The notes under the pieces: generated by a model
Told to the model about the DNA's origin: nothing
The model's database searches: none
The model's input: the letters and a program-made list of their open reading frames with translations, nothing else
Made by a program: the position numbers and the translations under genes
NCBI RefSeq assembly: GCF_001640805.2
Contig: NC_066838.1
Span: forward strand, 7,520,601 to 7,584,600
Source of the DNA: Lates calcarifer
Lineage: Eukaryota; Chordata; Actinopteri; Centropomidae
Reading direction: 5' to 3'
DNA length: 64,000 bases
In this document: positions 49,541-62,330 of the stretch, in pieces
Position numbering within the stretch: position 1 is the stretch's first letter
How the letters are laid out: every line of letters begins with the position of its first letter

Positions 49541-51276
49541 GTAAGTATCAAACCCCTTTCCCAAACTGAGTAAAGAGGGGCCAACCGCGATGGGGTGACA
49601 TTAAAACATCATCAGCACAGAGGCATATAGCCTGAAGTCACTGTCACTATCAACAACCAGCCTGTCTGCAGCTTCTGGGGATTTAGCTGAGACCCCTTTG
49701 TGGGTGACAGAGAACTTAACTATGACAGAAAAGAGGCAAATTAAAGTGTGAGGGAGAAATGTTGTTAGATGGAAAGCTATGGCAGAAAAGAGAGAACAAG
49801 TGAGATAAAGAGACAACACGTGATGGTTACAGTTGCCTTGAATTACAATAATAAATATAAATGTGCCTAACCTGTGCCACATTTTGTGACCAGATGATTG
49901 GGTTGACTTGGCTGCCTACTGGCTAAAACAGGACAATTAATGGACTATATTAGATTTACACTTTATAAAATGTCTATATGAAAAAATACTGGATAAAAAA
50001 AATGACGAACTGGCAAATGGGGCTTAACATGCAATTATGAACCTCTCGTTGTGCTACCACAGTGTAAAAGCTGAGGCTAATTCTTCCTGCCCCCTCGAGG
50101 TGGTCATTCAAATGCTCGACTTGTGGGCAACTGGGCAAGCACTGAAGAGGGAATCACAGGCACTGCACAAAACAAAGAGGCTGCAAATGAGCACTGGTTT
50201 GCATAGAGAGGTCCAGAGCACCAGGAGTGTAATTGACAGGACCCTGTTGTTCGACCCCTGGAGGCTTCCCAAAAGAAAAGCAAACAGGGCATTTCCATTT
50301 AGCCTACACACTGGCTGGGAGTCTGAAAGCACTAGTGTCTGCTTCCTGGGACTTAGATAATAGACCTGCTCCACATATCTGCATGCCTGCTTTACTAACA
50401 TGTTCTGCATGTACCTAAGATGAATAAAGGCTGTCAGCATAAACAAAAGGCTTTAAGGTGTTATATAAATATACACTGTACATCGGAGCTCCTGATGCAT
50501 AACTGCTGTTTGTTGTGTGCCATGTGCTTTCACCCTAAGACTTTGCAGTTGAAGGAAAAACTCAAAGTCATAGCTGAGCTCGAGCTCATGAAGTCACATA
50601 AAGCTAAGCAAGCTCATGCACTCGGGAAGATTCTTGGCTGTAATGCTTTGATACTAGTTTTGGCAGCATAGCCAACGCCTAGAGGTGGAGAAGAGAGGGA
50701 GGGAGAGAGATACAGTAAGTCATTTGACAGGCACAGAACCAGCGGGTATCAGCATCACAGATCCTCGGTGTGAAATCCTATGACTGTCACCAGCATACAG
50801 GAGATGAGAGATGGTGGTGTGGATGATAGAGAGGCAGAGAAAATGACAGGGATGGAGGCTTCAGGCTTTCTTATGCCCAATAATGTCACTGGATAGCAGC
50901 TGGGGCAGGCAGCACTGACTGTGCATCTGTGTGACAGTTCAGTCCCAGTCCTAGCCTGGTTTCAGATCTCTGACATTTGCTGAAAACAATAAGTGTGAAT
51001 GGGATCAACACAGCTAAACTGCTAATTATAAGTCAAATGACTGAGGTAATAGCTCATAAATCATATTTTTTTCTGAACAGCATTAAGAAATGTTAAATTA
51101 CCTGCTCTTAGCAACTGCTAAACTGCTGTTTCTATTTAAAATCAAAATTATGTCAACAGCACAGGTATGTCAGCCACCAATAACTGATCAAGGCAAAATA
51201 ATACCTCCTGAACAGAACATTTAACATACACAATGAGTAATAAATGGAGTGAAACTAAATTAATCTGATTATCATG

Positions 51277-51303
51277 CTACTACTACTAGTACTACTACTA
51301 CTA
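51277..51303. repeat. CTA trinucleotide repeat
   Basis: CTACTACTACTAGTACTACT continues to ACTACTA, interrupted once by a G. Confidence 0.93.
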
Positions 51304-52239
51304 TGAACTGATGAATGAATAATAATATGAATAACTGCATATATCTAAGGCACTATCATGTCTATAGAAATTATCTTTCTTTATGATAAGAGATTATACC
51401 ACTATATTGTAGAACTATGAGAACAAGGCAATAGTTTTATTTGTTTATGAGTAGCTGGTTAATCTGGATCCATGTAAAAATGGCTGGGACGTTCCTACAT
51501 CCCACCATTACCACAATACACACCTGAATCTCTATATATGCATGAGGAAGACTAGTGTGTAGGATCAGAGGTGTAACATTGAAAGAGGCAGCCACTGAAA
51601 ATCTGAAATATGTCAGCTGAAGAGAGAACAAAGAGTGTAATGGAGCTGATTGAGAAGTTGAAGGCAGAAAAGGTTCTTTTCTATCAGCTGAGTGACTGGT
51701 GTAGCGAGAAACTCAGGCTTGGACTGCATTAACAGAGGCAGACCATGCTGTGTCCCTGAGGTGTGCAAGGAGGCTAAAGTTAAAAGAAAAAAGTGATTTG
51801 ATATAAAAGTTTATGTCATAACAAGAAAATGGAGAGCGAGAAAAAGAACAGGTGGAGGACAGGGAAAAGCTGATCTATCAGCCAAAGATGAGAGGACTGC
51901 AGCAATTACTGGAGAAACAGCCCAGTTATGTGGACTCCCTCCAAGGAATGAGGGTGACAGTGATACGACTTCTTTCCAGCAAGGAATTTCACTGAGCAGA
52001 AATTCTCATTCCTCAAAAATCTCCATCTGAGGCCATTTTAGACTACAGACCATTTTAAACATCAAGTGAAGCTGTTAGGAAATGACTAGCCTTTTATTTT
52101 AGATGAGGACATCTGACCTGAATGTATACAACTGAACCTCAATTTCAGATGATAACCAACACTGGTGGGTATTGGCAACAAATAATCAAATATCTAGAGA
52201 CCTCTGGAAAACATTATGGTAACCTATGAAGAATGAGTC

Positions 52240-52969
52240 TAGACATGGGACCATATGAAAATTTCATGTCATGATTATCCTGGCCAAAATAATTGCAAAC
52301 AATATTATTGTGATAATCATGAAAATATGCTTTAAACTCTTAATGGCTCCAAAACAGAGTAAAATCACTTAACAATACATTAACATACATGTGGTAAAAA
52401 AACTAATATTTTTACTGCATCACAGATAGGATGCATCTTTTTTAAGTGAAAACCAATCAAACAGTCTATTATAGGAAAAACAGTAGTAAGACAGTCAATT
52501 CTTCTGAGACCTCAGCTCCGCTCTGGTCTGAGACAGCGGGGCTATTTGCTGTTTAGCTACATAGCTAACGTTACCTGGCTAATGTCAGCTTAATTCACTG
52601 GTGACCAAAACAGCATCATAATGTGACAAACATTTATAAACGTCAGCGTTAGTATAACTAAACCAATACTTGCTACCTTCAGTAACTGAAAGTAGCATTA
52701 GTTAATTTTACATTGAGTTCTTTGTTTTGGAATCCATAGTATAAAGCATTTGAGCTGAGCTTTCAGCCATGGTGATGACTGGAAAGATGCAGCTCCTCCT
52801 TGTGGTAATTCAAAATAAATCAATACAGGACTGTATGTTGGCCAGACAGATTTTTAAGTCACCCGTGAGGTTATTAATGATTATCCCCATTCATGATTAT
52901 CCTGATATAGAAATATAATATATGATTTCATTGCAATGGGCGATAAAGTCATATATTGTTCCATCCCTG
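52240..52969. mobile_element. hAT-like MITE, about 730 nt, diverged ends
   Basis: The left end TAGACATGGGACCATATGAA is an imperfect inverted match of the right end ATATATTGTTCCATCCCTG. Inside them, CATGATTATCCTGG on the left is matched by CATGATTATCCTGATAT on the right and by further inverted pieces. The right part has GCAATGGGCGATAAAGTCAT, typical of teleost hAT ends. Flanks AATGAGTC and TTAGAGTC agree at only five of eight positions, so the target duplication is doubtful. There is no coding capacity. Confidence 0.6.
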
Positions 52970-55199
52970 TTAGAGTCAAACATAGAAATCACACAGTTGT
53001 AACCTGGTGTTTGCCTAGACTGATTACATTCAGCGTAAGCTTGCTCATATTCATCTCTAACATTTTCTGCCTGTTATATTAATAAATTGTACATGGAATG
53101 ATCAGAGTTAGCATAAAGACGTAAAATATATCTGTTGAGCAAGAAAGAGCATGAAATATTTGTTGGTTGTTGTTGGTAAACACATCACATTTCTTCTTAT
53201 GTTTGCAATCTGTGATGTAAAAAACATTTCAAATTTCACTTTGGTTTTCAGGTGTGTAGTCAAGGTTTACCACTGAGCACAAAACTCTTCTAATCACCAC
53301 TGATTCTGACTGAATACAGTCTAGTTACAGGTCGATCTGGCTTCACTGGCTCTGTCCACTATCTTGCAGCTCTAGATCTATGACTGGTGTCTTAGCTGAC
53401 CATCTTGCTACATGCAGCAGCATCAATTACACATCAATGCCACACAGTATCATGATTTCCATTTGTTTTTCTTTCACAAAATTCACTGTAAACCATAAAC
53501 CACTCTGTGTCTCCACTTCTTGTATGATCCTGTCAATTCCAAGTCAAGCAGCAACATTAAAAACACCAACCAAGGTCAGGCAGGAAAACATTGCCCCTTG
53601 AGTTATTGATTAGTGGAAAGCTTACATTCAGGAGCAATTATAACTGATAGTTTATATCAGGAAAAAGTGAACTACCACTCACTTAATTTGCTTGACTGGT
53701 AATAAATATCATGTGCATAATTGACATTTTGCTCAGAGAGTCTTCAAATAGCAAACTAGTACATCATCTGAGAAGCATCAGAGTGCTCAGTTAATGTCAT
53801 AATAATCTGCCTTTTAGACTTATTTAAGATAAATTTGGAAAGTTTGGACTCATTGTGGCACTTGAGGTGAGGATATTTATGGAAATCTCACAGTTGGTCA
53901 GAGGGAAATTCTGATGATAGTGCCTGAGATGATGTAGAGGAGGGGTCAGTAGAAGCATGAAGTATTATTAAATTATGCAGTATATTGTCTATAAGACTAT
54001 GAATAGCCATAATAAATTTCAATGGAAATCTGGGAGGTAGTTATCAACTTTGGACCAACCTGATCACTGACAAGTCTCACAGTGAGCACAGCAAAAGTTC
54101 ACCTTTCCACTGGGTGTTTGAATCCAAATTCAACAGATCTGAAAACACATCGTTATAACCTGAAAATCACAAGCAGACTCTTTCTCTCCAGATATTATAT
54201 GGGGCAGACAGAAACTGACAAAGATGAATAACCACTCCAAACTGACTTGGAGATAACAGACGAAGTTGAAAACTGACTAAGGTCCTGAAAGCAGAGGGAG
54301 TGTGTCCTCACTGGTTTTATGCTCTGGATCATCTGGATCATCAATGCAGTAACTCCGGCATTTGCCATAAAGTTAACTTGCTTCAGTGACAGTTCAGACC
54401 TATTGTCAGCATCAGCTTTGACTCCAGTTTCCATAGTACATGCCTGCACGTAATGAAAACTTTCTGATCAGCACAATTCCCACAACCTCTTCCCTGAGTC
54501 CCCACTCCTGGTGTTTAGCTTCACTGCCTCGTCCCTGACTCCAACAAAACCCAAAGAGTCTGCTTTCTACAACATCCCCAGCTCTGCCAACGACAGATCT
54601 CAGTGCTCGCTGGGTAAAGTCTTAGTTTGTCACCCAGGTTTTGGTCTTCTGACATTTTGTAATTCCTGTCTGAAATGCCTCACAGACAAACTGCAGGCAC
54701 TCACTGAATACTAGAGATGCATCACAATACAGGAGGAATGCAGGAAATATACAGCGATGAAAGGATTGGAGGAACACTGCCAGAGTTCAGATTCAAAAAA
54801 GGTAAAGCTGAAACTGACATGTCAAAGCCTGGAACAACAAAGTACGAGACAGACAGAATATCTTTCTTTCTATCTGTCTCAGTGCCTCTCTCTTCCTCTC
54901 TACCCCACACAGACAGAGCAGAACCCAGAGCTGATAGTAAAATTACAGGGACCGTCCCACTGTGTGTGCCTGTGTGTTTGTGTGAAGGGAAAAGAGAAGT
55001 GACAGGAAGAGAAACGAGGGATGGAGGAATGGAGGAAGACGAATCAAGTCAATACATACCACGTGTGGCAGAAATAAGTCAGGCACACATATCTAACACC
55101 TTGTTGAGGGTCTGATCTCTCAGTCACCTCGTCTTCTGGCCCTTGAATTCCCTCAATCTCTCACACACACACCTACAGTGTATAGCTGTGTATTACCAG

Positions 55200-55440
55200 T
55201 CCAGTGTGTAAAGCTGTTAAGCAGCAGCTGCTCCACTAGACGTTTGGTCCCGTTGGAGCTGAAATATTGATCAGTTCTCAGGCAGAGCAGCGCAGCCTGC
55301 GCCCCCACCATCCCCATGTATAATTGAAGCGTATATCTCTTAGTGTGGCATGCCAGTCGGGAGAAGGAATTAAGCAGCGAGGTAAGCTGAAGGCCTGTCT
55401 GTGCTGCCATAGCAGCCCCTTTGTCCATCAATCATAGGGC
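55200..55440. other. Low-repeat, low-stop island, possible conserved element
   Basis: A 92-codon minus frame (55431-55153) spans this stretch, with reduced stops also in other frames and GC content above the surroundings. It reads, for example, MGMVGAQAALLCLRTDQYF, which I do not recognise. No matching acceptor and donor with consistent phase are evident. It is either a conserved non-coding element or an unrecognised exon. Confidence 0.2.
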
Positions 55441-55511
55441 TTTTCACACAGGCAGGTTTCACAGGCTTGCTACATTTACTGTAGGAAGTGCTATGCCTTG
55501 TAAAAGAAAAC

Positions 55512-55536
55512 AGAGAGAGAGAGAGAGAGACAGAGA
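55512..55536. repeat. GA microsatellite
   Basis: AGAGAGAGA units run for about 20 nt before ending GACAGAGAC. Confidence 0.9.
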
Positions 55537-57087
55537 CTGTAAGACAGAACATAACAAGACTTAATATAGGTTCATGTTTTACTGCCGGTCATTTATCTGA
55601 GGGCTTAGCAGTTCACAGGAGAAGACTCCTCTGGGTCATTTTAGGCCACTGAGTTCTCACACAGGAGTTTCATGTGTTAAAGGATAGGCTGGTGTTATTC
55701 TACATTTTTCTTTTTGTCAACCAATCTCATGAAAAGACTAAACCAACATGAATACTTTGACTCCTCTACACTGTCTGTAGCACTCAGCTACAAGAAGTAA
55801 ATCTCAGGTCAGGTCATAGTAAGTATGATTTTTTTTTTTTTTTAAAGGCTGCATCATTTCCTAAATCAGCTGGACTCTGTAGTTGTCAGCACTATTACTC
55901 AAACAGAAGTAATACACAGATTAACACTAGTGAGTATTTACAGCAGCAGAATGGTGTAATACAGGGCTCATGCTCAGGATAATGAAGGAACATGTGACCC
56001 AGTAGTTTTTAAAGATCTGTGTCAATAAGCTACAGTACATCAAGTTCTGAAGACTAAGCCCGTACTTTTCAGTCCTTTTTCTTATATTTCCAGTTTTATC
56101 CTTGAAGTCTAACATTGATTTTTTTTTTCCTATTTCCTGTTCCTTATGGTAATGTTTGCAATTTCCTGTAAACATGCACTGAAAAATAAAAATGAATGAG
56201 AAATAGTGCATATACACTGCACAGATGGTTTCACAACCAGGCCATGAATACATGTCCCCGAGAAATGCTGAAAGAAGCTGAATGTTGAATGGAGTGGAGG
56301 CTTCCAATGACTGACTATCTACAGGGCCAAATCGACAAGTATGAAAAACACCATAAAACCACAGTAAATACAGCTGTGTATGATACACACTGTGAGCCCC
56401 ATAACAAACCTGACAGTCACAGAGCAGAGTCATATTAACATCACTTGCCGTTATACACATTAAGAAAAAAAAACATTAAAACATTCTGCCTTAAAGTTGA
56501 TCGTTTACAGACATAATTACAGTCGTGCACCAAACATTTCCAAACCAGGTACGATACATAAAACCTAAATTAAACTGAGCACATATACAATGAAGTAATG
56601 CACACTGTTTTGAATAATCTCTGTGGTGTTGTGCATGTGTATGCTACCAACTTAACATCTAACACCTAATACATGTGTAATACAGTGCACTGATTATTCA
56701 AATGAAGCAACAGCAGAGTATCATGAAATATATACAGTATTCTCTTCAGCCTTCCACATGCAGAGAACAGGTTTAATGAGTCATTGTATCAAACCTTGCT
56801 GTTTAGGCAGTTGTGTAAATCAATGACAACAGGCAGCCCATAGGCAACAAAGTGTAAGTCACACAAACAAAATAAAAGGTGATAATTGCAGCATCAGAGC
56901 AAACACCACCCACACACTTACACATTCATTTAGCTGTCCTGTTCATTTAATAAAATAATGATGTCCTGGAAAATTGATAAGAACAACCCACTTAAAAGAA
57001 AAACAACTTGTGTGTCATGTTGTTTTCTACCTGGCTGTGATAATGACCTTCAGTGCATTTTTAACCATGCCAGTGGTTTGGCTGTAG

Positions 57088-57525
57088 TGATGGCAGTGTT
57101 GGTCTGTCGCTGTATCAGTCTGAAAATCAGCCAAACATTTTAGTCACAAACTAAAATATACCAACAACTATTAGATCAGCAACAGAGTACCATGATTTAT
57201 TTTACTTCCCAAAGGATGAAATTTGGTGCAGATGTTCATGCCCCTCAGGATGAATTGTCGTCACTTTTGTGATCCCCTGACTTCAGTTCGCTTGTCCAGG
57301 ACTAAAGATAACAGCATTTCCATCAGCTGTAGATGTACATTAAGTTTATTGCTTAGCAAATATTGGCATGCTAACACAAAAAAATAAGACACGCTAAAAA
57401 AAAGGATACCTACTAAACATCAGCATGTTAGCATTTTCATTTTGAGCATGTTATCATGATGATGGTAAGACCCTGAGAACAGCCTCAAAGCACCATTTGC
57501 ATGGCTTTAGACTCTTACTCTCTAT
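57088..57525 (+). repeat. Dispersed teleost repeat, copy 4 (longest)
   Basis: Motifs in order: GTTGGTCTGTCG, CCAACAACTATTAGATCAG, GAAATTTGGTGCAGATGTTC, GATGAATTGTCGTCACTTTT, GTGATCCCCTGACTTC, ATTTCCATCAGCTGTAGATG, TTGCTTAGCAAATATTGGC, ATGCTAACAC, CTAAACATCAGCATGTTAGC, ATTTTGAGCATGTTATCATG and, distally, CATGGCTTTAGACTCTTAC. This is the fullest copy in the window, covering the GCATGTTAGCAT-rich 3' half missing from the other three. Confidence 0.75.
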
Positions 57526-60500
57526 ATTTGTGTAGGCACAAGGTGCAAAACACAGTAGAGCACCAGTGAATTGATATCTTTCTGCAATGCAAAGGTTATT
57601 TCCCCGGTTGCAGAAGTTTGGTTTCTGAATTACTCACTGTGCCCCCTAGTGGGAAAGGTACAGAAAATAATACAAATCCAGCAGCACACTGCAATCTTGG
57701 TGCCAAGAAAGAGAGCATTTTGTCTGGTCTGCCACCAACCTTTAGTGAAATCACACCGATCTTAAGAACACACAAATCCTTTGTTCATGTTTCTCGTCTT
57801 TTTACTTTTATTTTTCGCTCTTTTTCAATCAGCTGATGTAATCATGCAGACAAAAATGTAATTCTTTCTGAGACAGAATAAAGAATGATTTTTGCCAGCT
57901 CTGTAATCCACAACAGTTAGTAGGTAGCCTACACTGAGAAACTCTCCTTTATTCTGCTGAGTCCCTCTGCAGCCATCTGACGGCAGCAGGTATCTGTTCT
58001 ATCTGCAGTCTCTAACAGGAGTGATGTCACTGTCCAGCCACAGGTATGCACAGCAGATGTGCTGCTTAAATTTGTGACAGTAACACCAGACTGTTTCAAA
58101 ATAACTTCCATACTTGGTGCACATCAAACTTGTCCTTTTTATTGATTATTCTAAATTCATTCCAATTTAAATGAACAGGCATATTGAGTAACAATGGCAA
58201 TGGCTGCAAGCATCATCTTTTGTTTTTTTTTGTTTTTTTTTACCAAGTCTGGCAAAAGTACAATACAGGTACAAGTGTTGCTGCAATCACTAACATGATG
58301 TTATAGAGTACAGTGCGAGTTACACTTAATAATGGTGTTTCCAAAAACAAGAGTGTTATATATTCAAAATAGTTATTTATTTGTGGATTATGCGAGGATC
58401 ATGTTTATGTCACAATATGATGATGCAGCAGACACTGAGCCTATTTCTTTACCAGATTGTGAGCAATTGTTTTCCTATGTAAAACAGGCAAACCTAGACT
58501 GAATTAAACATTAAGACTAGTTTTAGAAATAGTACAGTAATACCATCTACCCTCAGTGTACATAAGGCACTATGGTGGGATTATGCATCATTAGATCATT
58601 ATATGATAAATAAAACCAGATGATTGTAATTTCTTTGAGATGTCCAAAGTGAATTCAAAAGTGAATTAACCATCTGCTCTCAGCAGTATATTTGAGATGC
58701 TGTATTCTTTATTTTGACATCCCACACAACAAATATGTTTCCTCTGAGAAAAACTCCACGGGATTCCCAAACTGTCAGTGTGTCAGTGAAAGTCCTGTGT
58801 TTAAACAGGATGAAAGTAGTGGATGTGATTGGCCATGATTGTCACAAATTCTAACACAGCCACCTATAATGTATGATAATGGATTCTTTCTTCTCCCACC
58901 CTGCTTCCAAGTGTGCCACAGGTGCACCCTCCGCCCCTGGCCACGAAAATACCAAAGTACATTTGGAAAACTGTGCAGGGTGTATTTGACCGCACCCTGC
59001 ATGAGCTCTCAGTCGTTCTTTACATTGTGCATGGTCATATCTCTAGTGACTCTACTGTCTCTTTTACTGCAAGATGCCATGAAAAGTCAAAACCCCCCAG
59101 TTGTTTTTTCTGCCTGAACTACCATAAGACATGATGCTGAACAACAGATATCAAGTGGACCCTGGGTTTGGATCGTCTGTGTGTTTCCAAGGTCAAAAAC
59201 AGCCACTGATGCTGAAAGGCTCTGTGCTCCCTTACAGCTGTTTGTCAGTGAACTTGACTGATTGCACCTGTGCTCAGGTTGACGTTGGGTACAGATGTGC
59301 TGGAAAGGAGGTGATGTCACCAATCTGAACAACAAGTAAAAATGGTAAAAGTATAAACTGACCAGCATTAACAGCTGTAACTAAAGAGCAACATCTACCA
59401 GTCCAAAACCATTGTGAAAACAGGTCTGACCAATCAAAGACACCGTGTGGGTGGACCATGAGCATGTAGGGAACTGTACATTTTCCTAACAAGGTCTGTT
59501 TAATGTGAATACTGTCTTTTTTCCATTGTTGAATAGGTGAATATTTCTGGTGACAAAAGGGATGGATACTGAGGACTTGACTGGTACCAGCTGCTGATTT
59601 GTCAAAACTGAAATTTATTTATTCATTTAATGGTATTCTTTTTCAGACTGCCTACTATTATAATGATATGTCTGTAAGCGTTACATGACCACACTGTGGT
59701 TCTGTTTACAGCCAATGGACTGCAGCTATAACGAGTGGGTTAAACTGCGTGGGCTGGAAAAAAACAGCAAATGCTAAACATGCATCATAGCTGCTGAAAT
59801 AATAACTGTTAATTACTTTCAGAACACATCTCTCTTTATTTACAGAATTACAGACAAGGAGTGATAGGAGGACTATTAAACATAAACAGTGATAGGCAGT
59901 ACAGATACTGGTACTAAGAAAATCCCAATAACACCTGTCCAGTAAGGAGGAAGAGCTAAAGGCCTCCAGGTGTTGAGCTGTTAGTAATATCTTTCAACTT
60001 ATTCTGACATGGTGGCTTTAGGGTGTTTTTGCTCAGGTTTCATTCCCTTTATTTGCATGTTTATATTACTGGGAACTGCATGAAAAACTCTGGCTACAAG
60101 CTATCTAAATAAAAATATTTGACATGGTTACCATACAGGAAACATTCATCTCTGCTGTCAATAATCTGAAGTACAATCAGAGAAGCAGTATCATCCACAA
60201 ACCAGCTGAACTAAAGGTTACAGGTTGGACCAATGTGCTTCTTCCATCCAAAATGTTTGCTTTACAAAGAACAAAATATATTTGTAATTGTTCATTCTTT
60301 TCTGGTGGAGTGAAATAAAGAGTTGGCATGAGAGTTGGGTCATTTCACCTTTTCCCTAAACACTGGAGAAAAGGGCAGAGCTTCCTCCTATGTGACAGCT
60401 GAATGGGCACGCTCGAATAGATGTGAATCATGTGTGCAATCATACGTGGTCGACTGCAAACCACTGTGTCTGGCACACAACACAACACAGTAGATACACC

Positions 60501-60852
60501 AGACTCCAAACAGGAGTTTTCTCTTCAGCTGAGCCAGCCTTTTCTGGAGTATCAGGCAGAGATGGGAGGGGTGGAGGTTTTAACCGTAGCTTCATTACAG
60601 CACTGACAGCTTAAATTTGGCAATCTATTCTGTGCTTTAAGGAGAAACGTATGCTTTACAGGATGTGACGACTGCCATTCATGACTCAGAGCCCATGTGG
60701 GATTCCTCACTTTGAAACCAGGGTGCTCTTTAGAGAACAACTATTTAAGAAACAAAAGCAGAGGAATTTCATGACTGATGTTCAAATGTTTTCCCATCGG
60801 TGAAGCACTGTCTTCTTCTGCTTTTCACTGCTTTGAAGTCATGTAATAAGGC

Positions 60853-60884
60853 TGTGTGTGTGTGCATGCGCGTGTGTGTGTGTG
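60853..60884. repeat. GT repeat with GCATGCGCG core
   Basis: Thirty-two nt of strict purine-pyrimidine alternation: TG units, then CATGCGCG, then GT units. It is capable of Z-DNA formation. Confidence 0.93.
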
Positions 60885-61799
60885 GTATTGCTTTCACATT
60901 GTGAGGACCTGGTAGTTCACTCTAATAATTTATTTTTTTATTAATTCAGGTTTGGGGTTACAGGGTTGGTATGAGGTAGTTGAGGTTCAGAAAGGGGACA
61001 AAGAAATAAACAATTGAAAAAAAAAAAAATATATTAATGTGTGTATGTTTCCCCCAGTTTATTCTGTGCAGTGCTGCCTACGTCATACCAAACAGCATTT
61101 GGAGACCTAGAAAAACAGAGGTTACACGGACAGGAACAAAACTTGGCCTTTTCTCCAAAGCCCAGCTGTCGGGCTGATAATGTTGCACATATGAGAAGAA
61201 ACCACTGGCTCCCTGTGAAGGCAGGGAGTTAAAATGGAGTGATCATAGTGAGAGACAATGCAGAAAGATGCACATTTCTCTCTGCCGCCTCCATGTGAGC
61301 TGTCAGCAGCACAACATTGCCCTCTACTGGCCACAGCTTTCACTACATGACACTGATTACAGGGTTACACCGTTGGAAATATCTGAACAACTATAAAACT
61401 ATCTGAGTAATGACAAGACAAAATCAGTGTGACTATAGTCTGGATGATTTAAGGGACTTTGAACCAGGATTTTAAAAAGTCAACAGGCTATACAGACACT
61501 AAAGCCCATGGTCTTGTTTCACCACAGTATGAGAAATCAATCAAAGGGAATGTATAAACCCTACATTTTCCTTTGTGCATTCAACAGACAAGGCCAAAGG
61601 CCTAAATGTACAATGTGAATTTGTAACTATTGGGTTATGTTTGCTACAATCCATACATAAAAGCAGCTTTCAGAAGATTTGAAACCCAATGAAGTCTTGA
61701 CAAACACATCAAATTGTCCACAAAAGTGAGCTCTACTCTCAAAATAAAAGCTTGGTAAGTCAGACTTGACAACTCATAAACAACTTGTAAAACTCCAGA

Positions 61800-62330
61800 T
61801 GCAAAAAGCAACAGACGTCGTCATTGTCAAGACATCTCGCCTCCGCCAGGGAAGAAAGAAATGCAGAGACAAAGCAAGAAAATAGATTTAGTAAGAGCTC
61901 TCTCTTTCTCTCTTTAATCACCGTGCATCTTTGCTTTTCACCAGATATTAAAACCAATCCATCATGGCTGAGTGGGGGGAGGTGGGGGCCCTGCAATTTT
62001 CACTGCACTCCTGTAACTCAGGAGAGGATCCCCCCTCTGACATTATTTGGATATCAAACAGCAATTTGCCACTCATAAACACCAGCATGAATGCGAGTGC
62101 ATCGGGCCAAATCCAATAAAAAAGCTGGTGCAGCTCTTGCGGCACGACACAGAGAGGGCCAGGCCCACTTTATCATCCTGATAGGATATGATGTGGTTTA
62201 TATTATTACCCTGGATGGATAATGGGATTTGGATGCTTATTGGGATACCAAGTGGGTTTGAATACAGGCGATGACTATAATGGTGGATCAAAGTGAGGCC
62301 ATACACTGTGAGAAATGGTTCGATCAAAAG
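61800..62330. other. Non-repetitive island, possible conserved element
   Basis: About 500 nt without a recognisable repeat, with CpG-containing words such as CATGAATGCGAGTGCATCGG and CTTGCGGCACGAC. A 121-codon minus frame (62438-62073) is open but very hydrophobic and AT-driven, and resembles no protein I know. I list it as a candidate regulatory element only. Confidence 0.18.

Noticed and set aside
55927..56460. Longest open frame in the window (177 codons, minus)
   Set aside because: AT-rich sequence with a tyrosine/phenylalanine/cysteine-heavy translation, no recognisable domain and no splice context. A frame this long is expected by chance in 64 kb over six frames.
59274..59492. Minus frame with VHPHG, resembling the PPHP motif of the nephrocystin-4 N terminus
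   Set aside because: The surrounding residues do not match the N-terminal sequence and there is no start codon or donor in the right place.
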